Positions 35,190 through 42,436 of a DNA stretch of 42,436 bases are shown here, one piece after another. The notes under the pieces were generated by a model. It had not been told where the DNA came from, made no database searches, and worked only from the letters and a program-made list of their open reading frames with translations. The DNA is taken from positions 1 to 42,436 of IMG/VR virus record IMGVR_UViG_3300045284_000326; one strand, 5' to 3'. The translations under genes and the position numbers were made by a program. The stretch's first letter is position 1; every line of letters begins with the position of its first letter. This DNA comes from a virus.

Positions 35190-37679
35190 ATGGGCTTCAT
35201 GCCACCCGACGCGGCCAAGCCGAAGACGCAGCGCAAGCCGCGCGATCCCTTCCACGGGATCGATCCCGCCGCCCTGATGGCTGCGGGCTGCGTCGGGTGC
35301 CCGCTGGAGATGTCGCCGAAGGCGGGCCCGTCGGGTGCCATGCCGTGCGATGTCTACATGCTCGGTGAAGCGCCGGGGGCGGTCGAAGCTGCGGAGGGCA
35401 GGCCGTTCGTCGGCAAGTCGGGGCAGATGCTGCGCTCGATGATACCGCCCGCATGGAAGCCGTCGGTGCGCTTCAACAACGTCGTGCAATCTTGGCCACC
35501 GAAGATCGGCAAGCAGACGGCACCCTCGCCGCTCGCCATGATGCACTGCCGTGGCTACCTGATCGACGACATCGAAGCAGCGCAGCCGAAGGCGATCTTC
35601 GGCTTCGGCAACACCCCGCTCTTGGCGCTGACCGGGCAGACCGGCATCACGCGCTTCGCTGGTCGCAAGATGCCGATCCAGATCGGCAAGCATGTCTGCT
35701 GGTATTTCGCTTTCGTGCACCCCGCCTCGATCCTGCACGCCTATGAGCGCGACCAAGATGCGCTGAAGGCGTCGCTGCGGCACCAGATCGAGGTGGCCTT
35801 CTCGCGCGTGGACAAGCTGCCGCCGCCGACAATCGAAGGTGCCGACGACGCGCTCGCCGGGGTCAGGACGCTCAACAAGGCGGGTCAGGTGATCGACTGG
35901 CTGACGTTGGCGACCGACGCGTGTGAGCGCGTCGGGTTCGACTACGAGACGACCGGCCTGTCGCCATTCGCGCCCGGAGCTCGACTGCTCAGCGCCGGGC
36001 TGGCCATCGGTCAGGAAGCGATTGCCTTCCCGCTCGACCACCGGGAGGCCACATGGTCGGAAAGCGAGCGTAGCGCCATCCTAGGGGCGCTGCAGCGCTT
36101 CCTCGAAGCGCCGGTCGTCAAGGTGGCGCACAATGCATCGTTTGAGATGCTGTGGACGCTGCACTTTTTCGGCAAGCGCGCCGTGCGCCCGGCGCTGTGG
36201 GCCGACAGCCTCGCGCAGGCCTTCCTGCTCGACAGCCGCCCTCGGGCGCACTCGCTCGACCATCTGTGCCTCGTGAACTACGGGCTGCCGTTGAAGAACG
36301 TCTCGGCGCTCGACGTGACCAACCTCGACAACGAGCCGCTCGATCAGGTGCTGACCTACAACGCGATGGACGCCAAATACTGCCTGCGGCTCTGGGAGAA
36401 GCAGGAGGCGTCGATCCGCAAGCAGGGCTTGCTCCCGGCCTACCGCCACCACATGGCGAGGGTGGCGGCGCTGGTGCACATGCAGCACCGTGGGCTGCCG
36501 TTCGACAGCGCCGTCAACGCCGAGCTCACGGCGCAGTATCGGGGCAAGCTTGACCGCATCGAGCGCAAGCTGGCGAAGCTGCCTGCGGTGCAGGAGTTCG
36601 AAGCCGACGGCACGAAATTCAACGTCGCGTCGCCGAAGCAGGTGGCGACGCTGCTCGGCATCGACACGACGCACAAGTTCACCACCGATGAGCCGATGCT
36701 GCTCGGCATCGGCTCGACCGCCGCCAAGTTGGTGCTCGAATGGCGCGGCATCGCCAAGGTGCTCGGCACCTACCTGACGCCCTTCGGGCCGACAGCCAAG
36801 AAGCCGTTGGTGTATGACGGCATGCTGCACCCGGTGATCGGCACCACGGGGACGCGGACGTGGCGCACCAATTCGAATGAGCCGAACATCCAGAACTTCC
36901 CGACGCGCGACACCGACGCCAAGGTGGTGCGCTCGCAGATCGTGGCGCGGCCGGGCACCGTCATGGTGTGCGTCGATTACTCTGGCATCCAAGCCCGCAA
37001 CGTCGCGATGGAGAGCAAAGACCCGGCGCTGGTGCAGGCCTTCCTCGACCACTACGACATCCATGGCGATTGGTCGGAGCGCATCCAGCGGCGCGTCCCA
37101 AGCTGGGCCAAGAAGCGCGACGCGAAGGAACTGCGCAGCGTCGCCAAGAACCGGTTGGTGTTCCCGCTGTTCTTCGGCTCGCAGCCCGCATCAATCGCCG
37201 GATATCTCGGCGTCGATATCGAGCACGGCTACAAACTCTACGAGGAGTTCTGGAGTGAATTTCCCGACGTGAAGCTATGGCAGGACAGGCTGCACCAATT
37301 CTATGCAAAGCACCATTTCGTCACCGGCTTGAGCAAGTTCAGGCGCAGGGCCCCGATCACCGAGAACCAGATCGTCAACTCACCGATCCAAGCCGACGAG
37401 GCGCTGCTCGTGTGCGAGGCGATGGTCAGGCTGTCGCAGTATGAAGACGAGGACTTGCAGCCGGTGATGCTGGTGCACGACGATCTCGGTTTTTTCATCC
37501 GCGAGGAGCGCTTCGACGAGTGCGTCGAGATCATCCTGCACGAGATGCTGCGGATGGAGCACCTGTGGCTGAATGTCCCGCTTGCCGTCGAAGTATCGAC
37601 CGGCTACGACTGGTGCAATCTCAGCAAGGTAGGTCATTTCGAAAGCACGGGTGATGGCGGGTTTGTTCAGATAGCTTGA
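35190..37679 (+). CDS. Uracil-DNA glycosylase-DNA polymerase I fusion
   Basis: This 829-residue protein joins two enzymes. Residues ~30-205 look like a family-4-type UDG: Cys34/Cys37 (CVGC), GEAPG at 59-63, PFVGKSGQ, and HPAS at 177-180, but one of the four Fe-S cysteines is missing (Ser101 in NVVQSWPP; Cys120 is present). Residues ~245-400 form the 3'-5' exonuclease (DYETTG with Asp251/Glu253, NASFE, Asp394). Residues ~420-829 are the family A polymerase: motif A DYSGIQAR (Asp596), motif B RSVAK...FFG (~649-663) and motif C VHDD (His763-Asp765). Gln601 occupies the position of the steric-gate Glu in E. coli Pol I. Excluding uracil while copying DNA is a plausible purpose. Confidence 0.93.
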   Translation: MGFMPPDAAKPKTQRKPRDPFHGIDPAALMAAGCVGCPLEMSPKAGPSGAMPCDVYMLGEAPGAVEAAEGRPFVGKSGQMLRSMIPPAWKPSVRFNNVVQSWPPKIGKQTAPSPLAMMHCRGYLIDDIEAAQPKAIFGFGNTPLLALTGQTGITRFAGRKMPIQIGKHVCWYFAFVHPASILHAYERDQDALKASLRHQIEVAFSRVDKLPPPTIEGADDALAGVRTLNKAGQVIDWLTLATDACERVGFDYETTGLSPFAPGARLLSAGLAIGQEAIAFPLDHREATWSESERSAILGALQRFLEAPVVKVAHNASFEMLWTLHFFGKRAVRPALWADSLAQAFLLDSRPRAHSLDHLCLVNYGLPLKNVSALDVTNLDNEPLDQVLTYNAMDAKYCLRLWEKQEASIRKQGLLPAYRHHMARVAALVHMQHRGLPFDSAVNAELTAQYRGKLDRIERKLAKLPAVQEFEADGTKFNVASPKQVATLLGIDTTHKFTTDEPMLLGIGSTAAKLVLEWRGIAKVLGTYLTPFGPTAKKPLVYDGMLHPVIGTTGTRTWRTNSNEPNIQNFPTRDTDAKVVRSQIVARPGTVMVCVDYSGIQARNVAMESKDPALVQAFLDHYDIHGDWSERIQRRVPSWAKKRDAKELRSVAKNRLVFPLFFGSQPASIAGYLGVDIEHGYKLYEEFWSEFPDVKLWQDRLHQFYAKHHFVTGLSKFRRRAPITENQIVNSPIQADEALLVCEAMVRLSQYEDEDLQPVMLVHDDLGFFIREERFDECVEIILHEMLRMEHLWLNVPLAVEVSTGYDWCNLSKVGHFESTGDGGFVQIA

Positions 37680-37690
37680 GGACAGGGAGG

Positions 37691-38203
37691 ATGAATAAAT
37701 GGGTGAAGCGAATGGTTGAGCGCGCGACCATGGGCAACGGCGCACCGACAGCACGCCACGAGCCGACGTTCACCGAGCTCGAAGCAGCGATCCGCATCGA
37801 CACGCTCGACCTGATGCAGGCCGATGCCAGCCAGCCGGAATTATTCTATCGCGTCGCCAAGATGCTCGCCGCCGCGAAGGCCGAGCACGACAACCTGCGG
37901 CTGGCGCTCGACGAGGCCAAGGCACGGCGGCTGCAATCGGTGCGGCTGGGAGCCGAGACGAGGATGACGGTCGGCGAGGCCGACGCCTACGTGACGCTCG
38001 ATCCAAAGGTGCAGGAATACAGCCTGCTGATGGTTGACGTGACCAAGAAGATCGGCGAGGTTACCGCTCTCAAGGAAGCTTACTCACAACGCAAATCGTC
38101 ACTCACAGACCTAGTGGAATTACAGAGGCAAGCAGGAGGAGCAATCGATCCAGCAGTAGTCAAAGAGAAGCTAATGGAAAAACGCAGGACATATAGGAGA
38201 TAA
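37691..38203 (+). CDS. Helical protein between polymerase and SSB (possible recombination mediator)
   Basis: This ~170-residue protein is charged and helical (FYRVAKMLAAAKAEHDNLRL, VDVTKKIGEVTALKEAYSQR) with likely coiled-coil segments. It lies just before the gp32-like SSB gene, where T4-like phages have mediator or loading proteins, so a UvsY-like or helicase-loading role is possible but not shown. The start is uncertain: ATG at 37691 has its GGAGG almost touching it; TTG at 37676 or GTG at 37703 are alternatives. Confidence 0.6.
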   Translation: MNKWVKRMVERATMGNGAPTARHEPTFTELEAAIRIDTLDLMQADASQPELFYRVAKMLAAAKAEHDNLRLALDEAKARRLQSVRLGAETRMTVGEADAYVTLDPKVQEYSLLMVDVTKKIGEVTALKEAYSQRKSSLTDLVELQRQAGGAIDPAVVKEKLMEKRRTYRR

Positions 38204-38208
38204 AAGAT

Positions 38209-39156
38209 ATGCCATCTTTTCACAATCAACAACAACAGCCCCGTAGAGCCGCCTTCAAATACCAAGAGAGATCAGTCGAGCACCTGAAAGAGCGGGTAGA
38301 GCGCAAGACCTCACGCTTCGACAGCGTCTTCAAGGCAGGCTTCGACACGTGGCGGCCCTCTGATGGTTACAACACGATCAGATTTTTGCCTCCGACGTGG
38401 GACAACGCCCGTCACTACGGCTACACGTTTTGGCAGCACGGCTGGATCGGACCCGATCAGGGGTCTTACCTCTGCCTGACCAAGATGCGGGGCAAGCCTT
38501 GCCCGATCTGCGACGAAGCACGCAAGGCGCAGATGGCGGGTGACGACAACGAGTATTACAAGCTGAGCGCCAAGGAACGCGTCCTGTCTTGGATACTCGA
38601 CCGCGAGAGCGACGAGCCCAACAAGCCGCTGCTCTTCCATATGAGCGGCACGCAGGATCGTGACATCGCCTCGCTCTGCTACAGCCGTAAGACCGACGAG
38701 CCGATCTGGATCGACAATCCCGACATTGGGTTTGACGTATCGTTCCAGAAGACCGGCAAGGGTTTGCTGACCAAATACATCGGTCACCAGATCGCCCGCG
38801 AGGAGAGCCCGCTGTCGGAAGACACGCGGGTGCAGCAGGCCATCCTCAACTGGGTGGAAGACAACCCGCTGCCGACGACGCTGCAATACTACCCGGCTGA
38901 GTATCTCAACAAGGCGCTGCTCGGCACCACGCAGGCGGTGGTGGACGATGGCGCTGGCGATGCGCTGCTGGCAGCACCGGCCACTCCTGCACGCACGCGG
39001 CGCGCCGATCCCTACGAGGAGGAGGAGGTCACGCAGGAGGCGACCGCCGACGCTGAGGACGACGACTACAATTACGAAGGGCTGACCGGTGGCAAGCCGG
39101 AACCGCAGCCTCAACGCCGTCAGCAACAGCCGCGCGCCACGCTGCGCACGCGCTGA
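38209..39156 (+). CDS. gp32-like single-stranded DNA-binding protein
   Basis: This 315-residue protein resembles T4 gp32: a basic N-terminus with Gln-rich start, then NTIRFLPPTWD, and a zinc motif with ligands His77, Cys89, Cys98 and Cys101 (QHGWIGPDQG, CLTKMRGKPCPIC), close to the H-x12-C-x9-C-x2-C spacing of gp32. The C-terminal region is acidic (PYEEEEVTQEATADAEDDDY), as expected for a partner-binding tail, with a short basic end. It should coat ssDNA during replication and recombination. The gene overlaps the next one as ATGA-type (stop/start share bases). Confidence 0.88.
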   Translation: MPSFHNQQQQPRRAAFKYQERSVEHLKERVERKTSRFDSVFKAGFDTWRPSDGYNTIRFLPPTWDNARHYGYTFWQHGWIGPDQGSYLCLTKMRGKPCPICDEARKAQMAGDDNEYYKLSAKERVLSWILDRESDEPNKPLLFHMSGTQDRDIASLCYSRKTDEPIWIDNPDIGFDVSFQKTGKGLLTKYIGHQIAREESPLSEDTRVQQAILNWVEDNPLPTTLQYYPAEYLNKALLGTTQAVVDDGAGDALLAAPATPARTRRADPYEEEEVTQEATADAEDDDYNYEGLTGGKPEPQPQRRQQQPRATLRTR

Positions 39157-39383
39157 TGCTCGATAACCCGACGGGCGACGAGCCCGCCTTCCCCGCTGCC
39201 ACGGGTGCCGTGTTCAAGGGGATGAGCCTGCGCGACTACTTCGCCGCGCAGGCGCTCAGCGGGCTGCTGGGGCGGCGCATGTCACCACCAACCGAGTTGA
39301 CCTACCGGGCGCTGGCCGATCACGCCTACAGCGCCGCTGAGGCCATGCTGGTGGCACGGGTGCAGCGTGGCGAAGCGGAGTAA
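39156..39383 (+). CDS. Conserved small phage protein (GMSLRDYFAAQAL)
   Basis: The 75-residue protein contains the string GMSLRDYFAAQALSGLL followed by YRALADHAYSAAEAML, a pattern I recall from many phages as an uncharacterised small protein. It sits between the SSB and RecA-like genes and overlaps both (start and stop). No biochemical function is known to me. Confidence 0.8.
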   Translation: MLDNPTGDEPAFPAATGAVFKGMSLRDYFAAQALSGLLGRRMSPPTELTYRALADHAYSAAEAMLVARVQRGEAE

Positions 39384-40329
39384 GCCGAAGCCCGAGCCGG
39401 TGGAGCCTGACAGCCTCAGCTTCACCGGCTCGGGCTGCACGGTGCTCGACCGGGCGCTCGGCGGTGGCTGGGCGCTCGGCCGGATCAGCAACGTGGTCGG
39501 CGACCGGAGCTCGGGCAAGACGCTGCTGGCCATCGAGGCGTGTGCCAACTTCGGCATCGCGCATCCGGGCGGCAGCATCTGGTATCGCGAGAGCGAGCAC
39601 TCCTTCGACGAGCACTACGCGCGCAGCCTTGGGCTGCCGGTGGAGCGCATCAAGCTGGATCACCTCGACACCGTCGAGGATTTCTACGACGACCTCTCAC
39701 GCGTCATCGACGAGGCACCGAAGCCGGTGCTCTACATCGTCGATAGCTTGGACGCGCTCGGCGACATCGCCGAGAAGGAACGCGATTTCCGCAGCGCCAC
39801 CTACGGCACCGACAAGGCTGCTGCGCTGTCGGAGCTCTTCCGGCGGCGCGTCGGCGACATGGCGAAGGCCAACGTCACGCTGATGATCGTCAGCCAGACG
39901 CGTTCGAGGATCGGCGGCTATGGCAAGGCGTGGGTGCGTGCCGGTGGCAAGGCATTGGATTTCTACGCCAGCCAAGTCGTGCACCTGACACAGACGAGCC
40001 TCGTGCGCCGCGAGGTGAAAGGCATCGAGCGGATCACCGGCATCACGGTCAAGGCGCGGCTCGAAAAAAACAAGGTGTCGCTGCCATTCCGCGAGTGTGA
40101 ATTTGAAATCACCTTCGGCTACGGCGTCGATGACCACAAGGCCTGCGTCGCTTTCCTCGACGCACACGCGGCGCTGAACGACGAGAAGCCTGCGGCGCTG
40201 CTCAAGGCGCTGCGCTCCGATGCCGCCGCTGCCGTAGAATTGCGTGCGGCGGTGCGGCAGCGGGTCACCGACAAGTGGAACGAGATCGAGACATCGTTCT
40301 TGCCGACGAGCCGCAAGTATCCCACCTGA
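39367..40329 (+). CDS. RecA/UvsX-like recombinase
   Basis: This 320-residue protein has the RecA core: Walker A GDRSSGKT at 45-52, the segment WYRESEHSFDEHY with the likely catalytic acid, Walker B VLYIVDSLDAL at 121-131, and QTRSRIGGYGKAW as an L2-like region. The GTG start overlaps the previous gene. Together with the SSB, Rad50/Mre11 and the SNF2 helicase it supports recombination-dependent replication. The N-terminal linker KRSKPKPEPVEPD is short, as in phage RecA-like proteins. Whether it is UvsX-like or RecA-like in detail needs alignment. Confidence 0.88.
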   Translation: MAKRSKPKPEPVEPDSLSFTGSGCTVLDRALGGGWALGRISNVVGDRSSGKTLLAIEACANFGIAHPGGSIWYRESEHSFDEHYARSLGLPVERIKLDHLDTVEDFYDDLSRVIDEAPKPVLYIVDSLDALGDIAEKERDFRSATYGTDKAAALSELFRRRVGDMAKANVTLMIVSQTRSRIGGYGKAWVRAGGKALDFYASQVVHLTQTSLVRREVKGIERITGITVKARLEKNKVSLPFRECEFEITFGYGVDDHKACVAFLDAHAALNDEKPAALLKALRSDAAAAVELRAAVRQRVTDKWNEIETSFLPTSRKYPT

Positions 40330-40335
40330 AGCGCC

Positions 40336-40394
40336 GCGCCCGCCCCCTAGGTCAATTCCCCCGCCCCCCTCGACGACCGTGGATCGGCGGGCGC
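40336..40394. terminator. Weak long-loop inverted repeat at convergent junction
   Basis: GCGCCCGCC (40336-40344) and GGCGGGCGC (40386-40394) form a 9-bp perfect pair with a 41-nt loop, in the 69-bp gap between the convergent genes ending at 40329 and 40399. There is no T-run. It may act as a crude bidirectional terminator. Confidence 0.3.
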
Positions 40395-40398
40395 ACCA

Positions 40399-40671
40399 TC
40401 AGGTCACGCGCCGCGTCGCCCCTTGCACCTGTCCCGTCGCCCAGTCGATGGAGTATTGCAGGACGCGCTCGGCCGCATCGTCGAATGGCTCTTCCGGTCG
40501 GCGCAGCTTGACGACCATGGCGTAGATTTGCTCGTTCATGTTCACCTCCCACAGGTCGCTGGTGCGCTGCTTGCGCACGTAGTCATGCAGGCGGAAGGGC
40601 GCGACGCTGGTCAGCATGGCGAACTCGTAGAGCATGTCGATCACCCGCCGCCTGACGAACACCGTAGTCAT
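40399..40671 (-). CDS. Hypothetical helical protein
   Basis: The 90-residue product starts MTTVFVRRRVIDMLYEFAML at 40671, overlapping the upstream stop as ATGA. It is helical with basic patches (YVRKQRTSDLWEVNMN) and ends QGATRRVT. An upstream ATG reading is a shadow of the zinc-type neighbour. Function unknown. Confidence 0.6.
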   Translation of the reverse strand: MTTVFVRRRVIDMLYEFAMLTSVAPFRLHDYVRKQRTSDLWEVNMNEQIYAMVVKLRRPEEPFDDAAERVLQYSIDWATGQVQGATRRVT

Positions 40672-40883
40672 CCGAGCAGCCTCCTGCGCTTTTTCATCTC
40701 GCGGCGCATCGCCGCTGTTGCACGCTCGTTGCGCTCGACCGCCACGCCGATCACCCGGCCCTTCGGGCTGGCCACCATCAGCATGTCGTGCACGAGGCCG
40801 CAGTCGCAGCACGAGAAGCGGAACTTCTCGTGGCTGCGCACCGTGAAGTCATCGACCGCCTTGAGCGTGCGGTAGTGGCTCAT
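40668..40883 (-). CDS. Small Cys-rich phage protein (CCDCGLVHDM)
   Basis: This 71-residue protein carries SCCDCGLVHDMLMV, a pattern I recall in small phage proteins that probably bind zinc, and a basic C-terminal helix (NERATAAMRREMKKRRRLL). Function is not established. It is part of a short block of leftward genes at the right end. Confidence 0.7.
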   Translation of the reverse strand: MSHYRTLKAVDDFTVRSHEKFRFSCCDCGLVHDMLMVASPKGRVIGVAVERNERATAAMRREMKKRRRLLG

Positions 40884-40890
40884 TGCAACT

Positions 40891-41142
40891 TCATTGCAGC
40901 GTCTTGGCGTGCTCGTTGACGATCCGGCGCATCACCGGCAGCCCCGACTTGATCAGGTCGCGCACCACATCGAGCATCGCCTCGTCATTCCCCGGCGGCA
41001 ACAGCGACATCACCCGCGTCATGGCGTGGATGAGGCTGATCACGACGAAGCTTGGCTGGTTGGCGAACGGCTGGTAGAGCCCCATGACCTTGTCGGCCAT
41101 GTCGCGCGCCGCGTCCAATTCCTGCTTGGTGAAATCTCTCAT
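40891..41142 (-). CDS. Small helical hypothetical protein
   Basis: This 83-residue protein begins MRDFTKQELDAARDMADKVM and is all-helical, with FVVISLIHAMTRVM and AMLDVVRDLIKSGLPVMRRI. It starts as an ATGA overlap with the larger gene upstream. No family is recognised. Confidence 0.6.
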   Translation of the reverse strand: MRDFTKQELDAARDMADKVMGLYQPFANQPSFVVISLIHAMTRVMSLLPPGNDEAMLDVVRDLIKSGLPVMRRIVNEHAKTLQ

Positions 41143-42356
41143 CGCGTCACCGCATACTCGGTAGTGGCAACGCCCGGTCCCCCGGTGCGGAACGCTTCGG
41201 TCCACGTCCGCCGCTGCAGGCACAGGCTACACCAATAGCGCTTGTAGTCGCCCGACAATGTGCGCTCGGCCCCGATGGGCTCCCACGCCATGCGCTGGCC
41301 GCCGGGGAAGTGATGGTCGCAGTCGGTCGCCTTGTTGAAGTGCTTCCAATGTCCCATCACGTCATGGTTCACCGGGCTCTTGCGGTCGGTGAGGTTGAAG
41401 ATGTCCCTGACCCTGACCGGCCGGTCGCTGACGTGCAGCGTGACGACGTGGTGCTCTTGGAACACCTTGCGCGCGCCCCGCCACAGGCCAACCGTGCGCG
41501 CCACCGGCTGCATGCTGACGAACTTGCTCGGCTGGTTGAGCAACAACAGCAGCGTCACCAGCGTCAGCGGATCGCCGCCCCCCATGAAGCAGAGCTCTGA
41601 GAACTCGCGCCCAGGTGTGTCGCGCAATTCACCGAAGTGCGTCACGGTGTTGAAGGTCGGCTGCAGATCAAAGTGGCTGGCGATCTGGCCATGCGTCCAC
41701 GCGCCCTTGAGCTCAGGCATGGTGATGCCCGCTCCGAGCTCGCCGCGCATTGACCCTTGGTCGATGCTGATCGGACCACCATGCGGGTGCTTGAAGACGC
41801 GCGGATCGTTGAGGTCGATCTGCCGCTGGCCGCCGAACACGTAGGCGTCGCGGATGCGGGTGGCGTCCACCTCGTTGTGGCCGGTGAGCCGCGTCAGCGG
41901 GATCGCCTGCGGCCGGTTGATGCGGAAGCAGACGCCGCCGAAGCCTGCACCCGGCCACAGCGCCGAACGCACCGTGTTGGGGCGCTTGCCGTTCGACAGG
42001 ATGACCACGGTCCCCTCGTGCACGAGGTAGCCGACGCGCTCGTCGGAGGTGAGCGAGTGCGGCTGCTCGGGCCGCCACGCCGCCCACATGGCGCGGGCAT
42101 CGAACTCGAAGTAGCAGGTGGGGAAGGGCGTTCTCGCGAACTCGATGTTATCGACCAGCAAGTCGGTGTGCCCGTTGAGCATCTCGCCGACGCGGCGCGA
42201 GGCCTCGCGGTCGAACACGAAGCGGCGTGCGTTGGAGCGCTGCGCCCAGACGGCGGCGATGCTCGGGCGCAACCGCAGCCCCCGGCGCGGGTGGTCGTCG
42301 GTGGAGGCAATGTCGAGCAGCGTCAGGCGCGGATCGTCGGTCGTTGCGTCCTTCAT
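41139..42356 (-). CDS. Large conserved-looking protein of unknown function, Cys/His C-terminus
   Basis: This 405-residue protein starts at the second ATG of the GGAGAATGACC cassette. N-terminal sequence is arginine-rich (HPRRGLRLRPSIAAVWAQRS), followed by segments such as MWAAWRPEQPHSLT and a C-terminal Cys/His region (DCDHHFPGG, YWCSLCLQRRTW) that could bind zinc. I recall a similar C-terminal pattern in phage proteins without function. It might be a virion or DNA-processing protein. Length and composition make a real gene very likely. Confidence 0.75.
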   Translation of the reverse strand: MKDATTDDPRLTLLDIASTDDHPRRGLRLRPSIAAVWAQRSNARRFVFDREASRRVGEMLNGHTDLLVDNIEFARTPFPTCYFEFDARAMWAAWRPEQPHSLTSDERVGYLVHEGTVVILSNGKRPNTVRSALWPGAGFGGVCFRINRPQAIPLTRLTGHNEVDATRIRDAYVFGGQRQIDLNDPRVFKHPHGGPISIDQGSMRGELGAGITMPELKGAWTHGQIASHFDLQPTFNTVTHFGELRDTPGREFSELCFMGGGDPLTLVTLLLLLNQPSKFVSMQPVARTVGLWRGARKVFQEHHVVTLHVSDRPVRVRDIFNLTDRKSPVNHDVMGHWKHFNKATDCDHHFPGGQRMAWEPIGAERTLSGDYKRYWCSLCLQRRTWTEAFRTGGPGVATTEYAVTR

Positions 42357-42358
42357 GG

Positions 42359-42436
42359 TCATTCTCCTTTGTCGTGCTTCAGATCGTCAACTGCTTTCTC
42401 GATGCGGGTGAGGGCCGCAGGATAATCCAGCGGCTC
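42359..42436 (-). CDS. Partial gene at right edge (C-terminal 25 residues)
   Basis: The frame reads EPLDYPAALTRIEKAVDDLK.. to a TGA at 42359-42361, which overlaps the first ATG of the next gene as ATGA. It is the end of a helical protein whose start lies beyond the window. Too little is visible to assign a function. Confidence 0.6.
   Translation of the reverse strand, partial: EPLDYPAALTRIEKAVDDLKHDKGE

Overview
This 42.4 kb window is part of a high-GC tailed-phage genome, or a prophage-like contig, and no bacterial housekeeping genes are visible. Its terminase large subunit, portal protein, endolysin and self-contained replication and recombination set identify it as phage. Two independent signs point to an alphaproteobacterial host. 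First, a GcrA-family regulator lies directly upstream of the terminase. Second, my by-eye scan found no GANTC site anywhere in the window. GANTC is the CcrM methylation site on which GcrA acts. I see no integrase, excisionase or clear lysogeny repressor, so a lytic lifestyle is likelier, although the window is only part of the genome.

Layout. (1) 1-5194, minus: a very large portal protein (DUF1073 type) carries extra domains in the same polypeptide: a thioredoxin-reductase-like flavoprotein domain, a coiled coil and a ParB/Srx-like domain. A good -1 slippery heptamer near its end would extend it into a further open frame that runs off the left edge. Near-identical proline/glycine-rich linkers separate the modules. 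(2) 5240-7120, minus: lysis genes (endolysin, two tiny overlapping membrane ORFs, a holin-like protein) and small virion-type proteins. (3) 7121-7359: structured non-coding leader and terminator-like hairpin. (4) 7360-10965, minus: TerL, GcrA, a candidate small terminase, a NusG/RfaH-like factor. (5) 11041-16596, minus: many short overlapping genes, a beta-helix protein and a tRNA-Val. (6) 16583-28756, minus: primase, two-HTH protein, accessory genes, Rad50/Mre11 pair, PD-(D/E)XK-like protein, SNF2-type helicase and DnaB-like helicase. (7) 28757-28985: divergent promoter region with a repeated operator-like element. (8) 28986-29839, plus: two early-type genes ending at a strong terminator. (9) 29878-33991, minus: ParB-domain protein with a long charged helix, HTH protein and unknowns. 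(10) 34034-34349: non-coding divergent region with stacked hairpins. (11) 34350-40329, plus: acidic/basic low-complexity protein, UDG-DNA polymerase I fusion, gp32-like SSB and RecA-like recombinase. (12) 40399-42436, minus: four small or unknown genes and one cut by the right edge.

How the genes work together. Primase, DnaB-like helicase, PolA, SSB, RecA-like protein and Rad50/Mre11 make up a nearly complete replisome with T4-style recombination support. GcrA and the NusG-like factor sit at the head of the packaging/late segment and may steer host RNA polymerase onto late genes. A reused ribosome-binding cassette (GGAGAATGACC-ATG) precedes at least nine genes, and promoter-like sites with a shared -10 region (TATATTACTGG) are found in two places. 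Gene starts given here were chosen by Shine-Dalgarno position and ATGA/GTGA overlaps. Functions rest on motifs read by eye, not on database searches.
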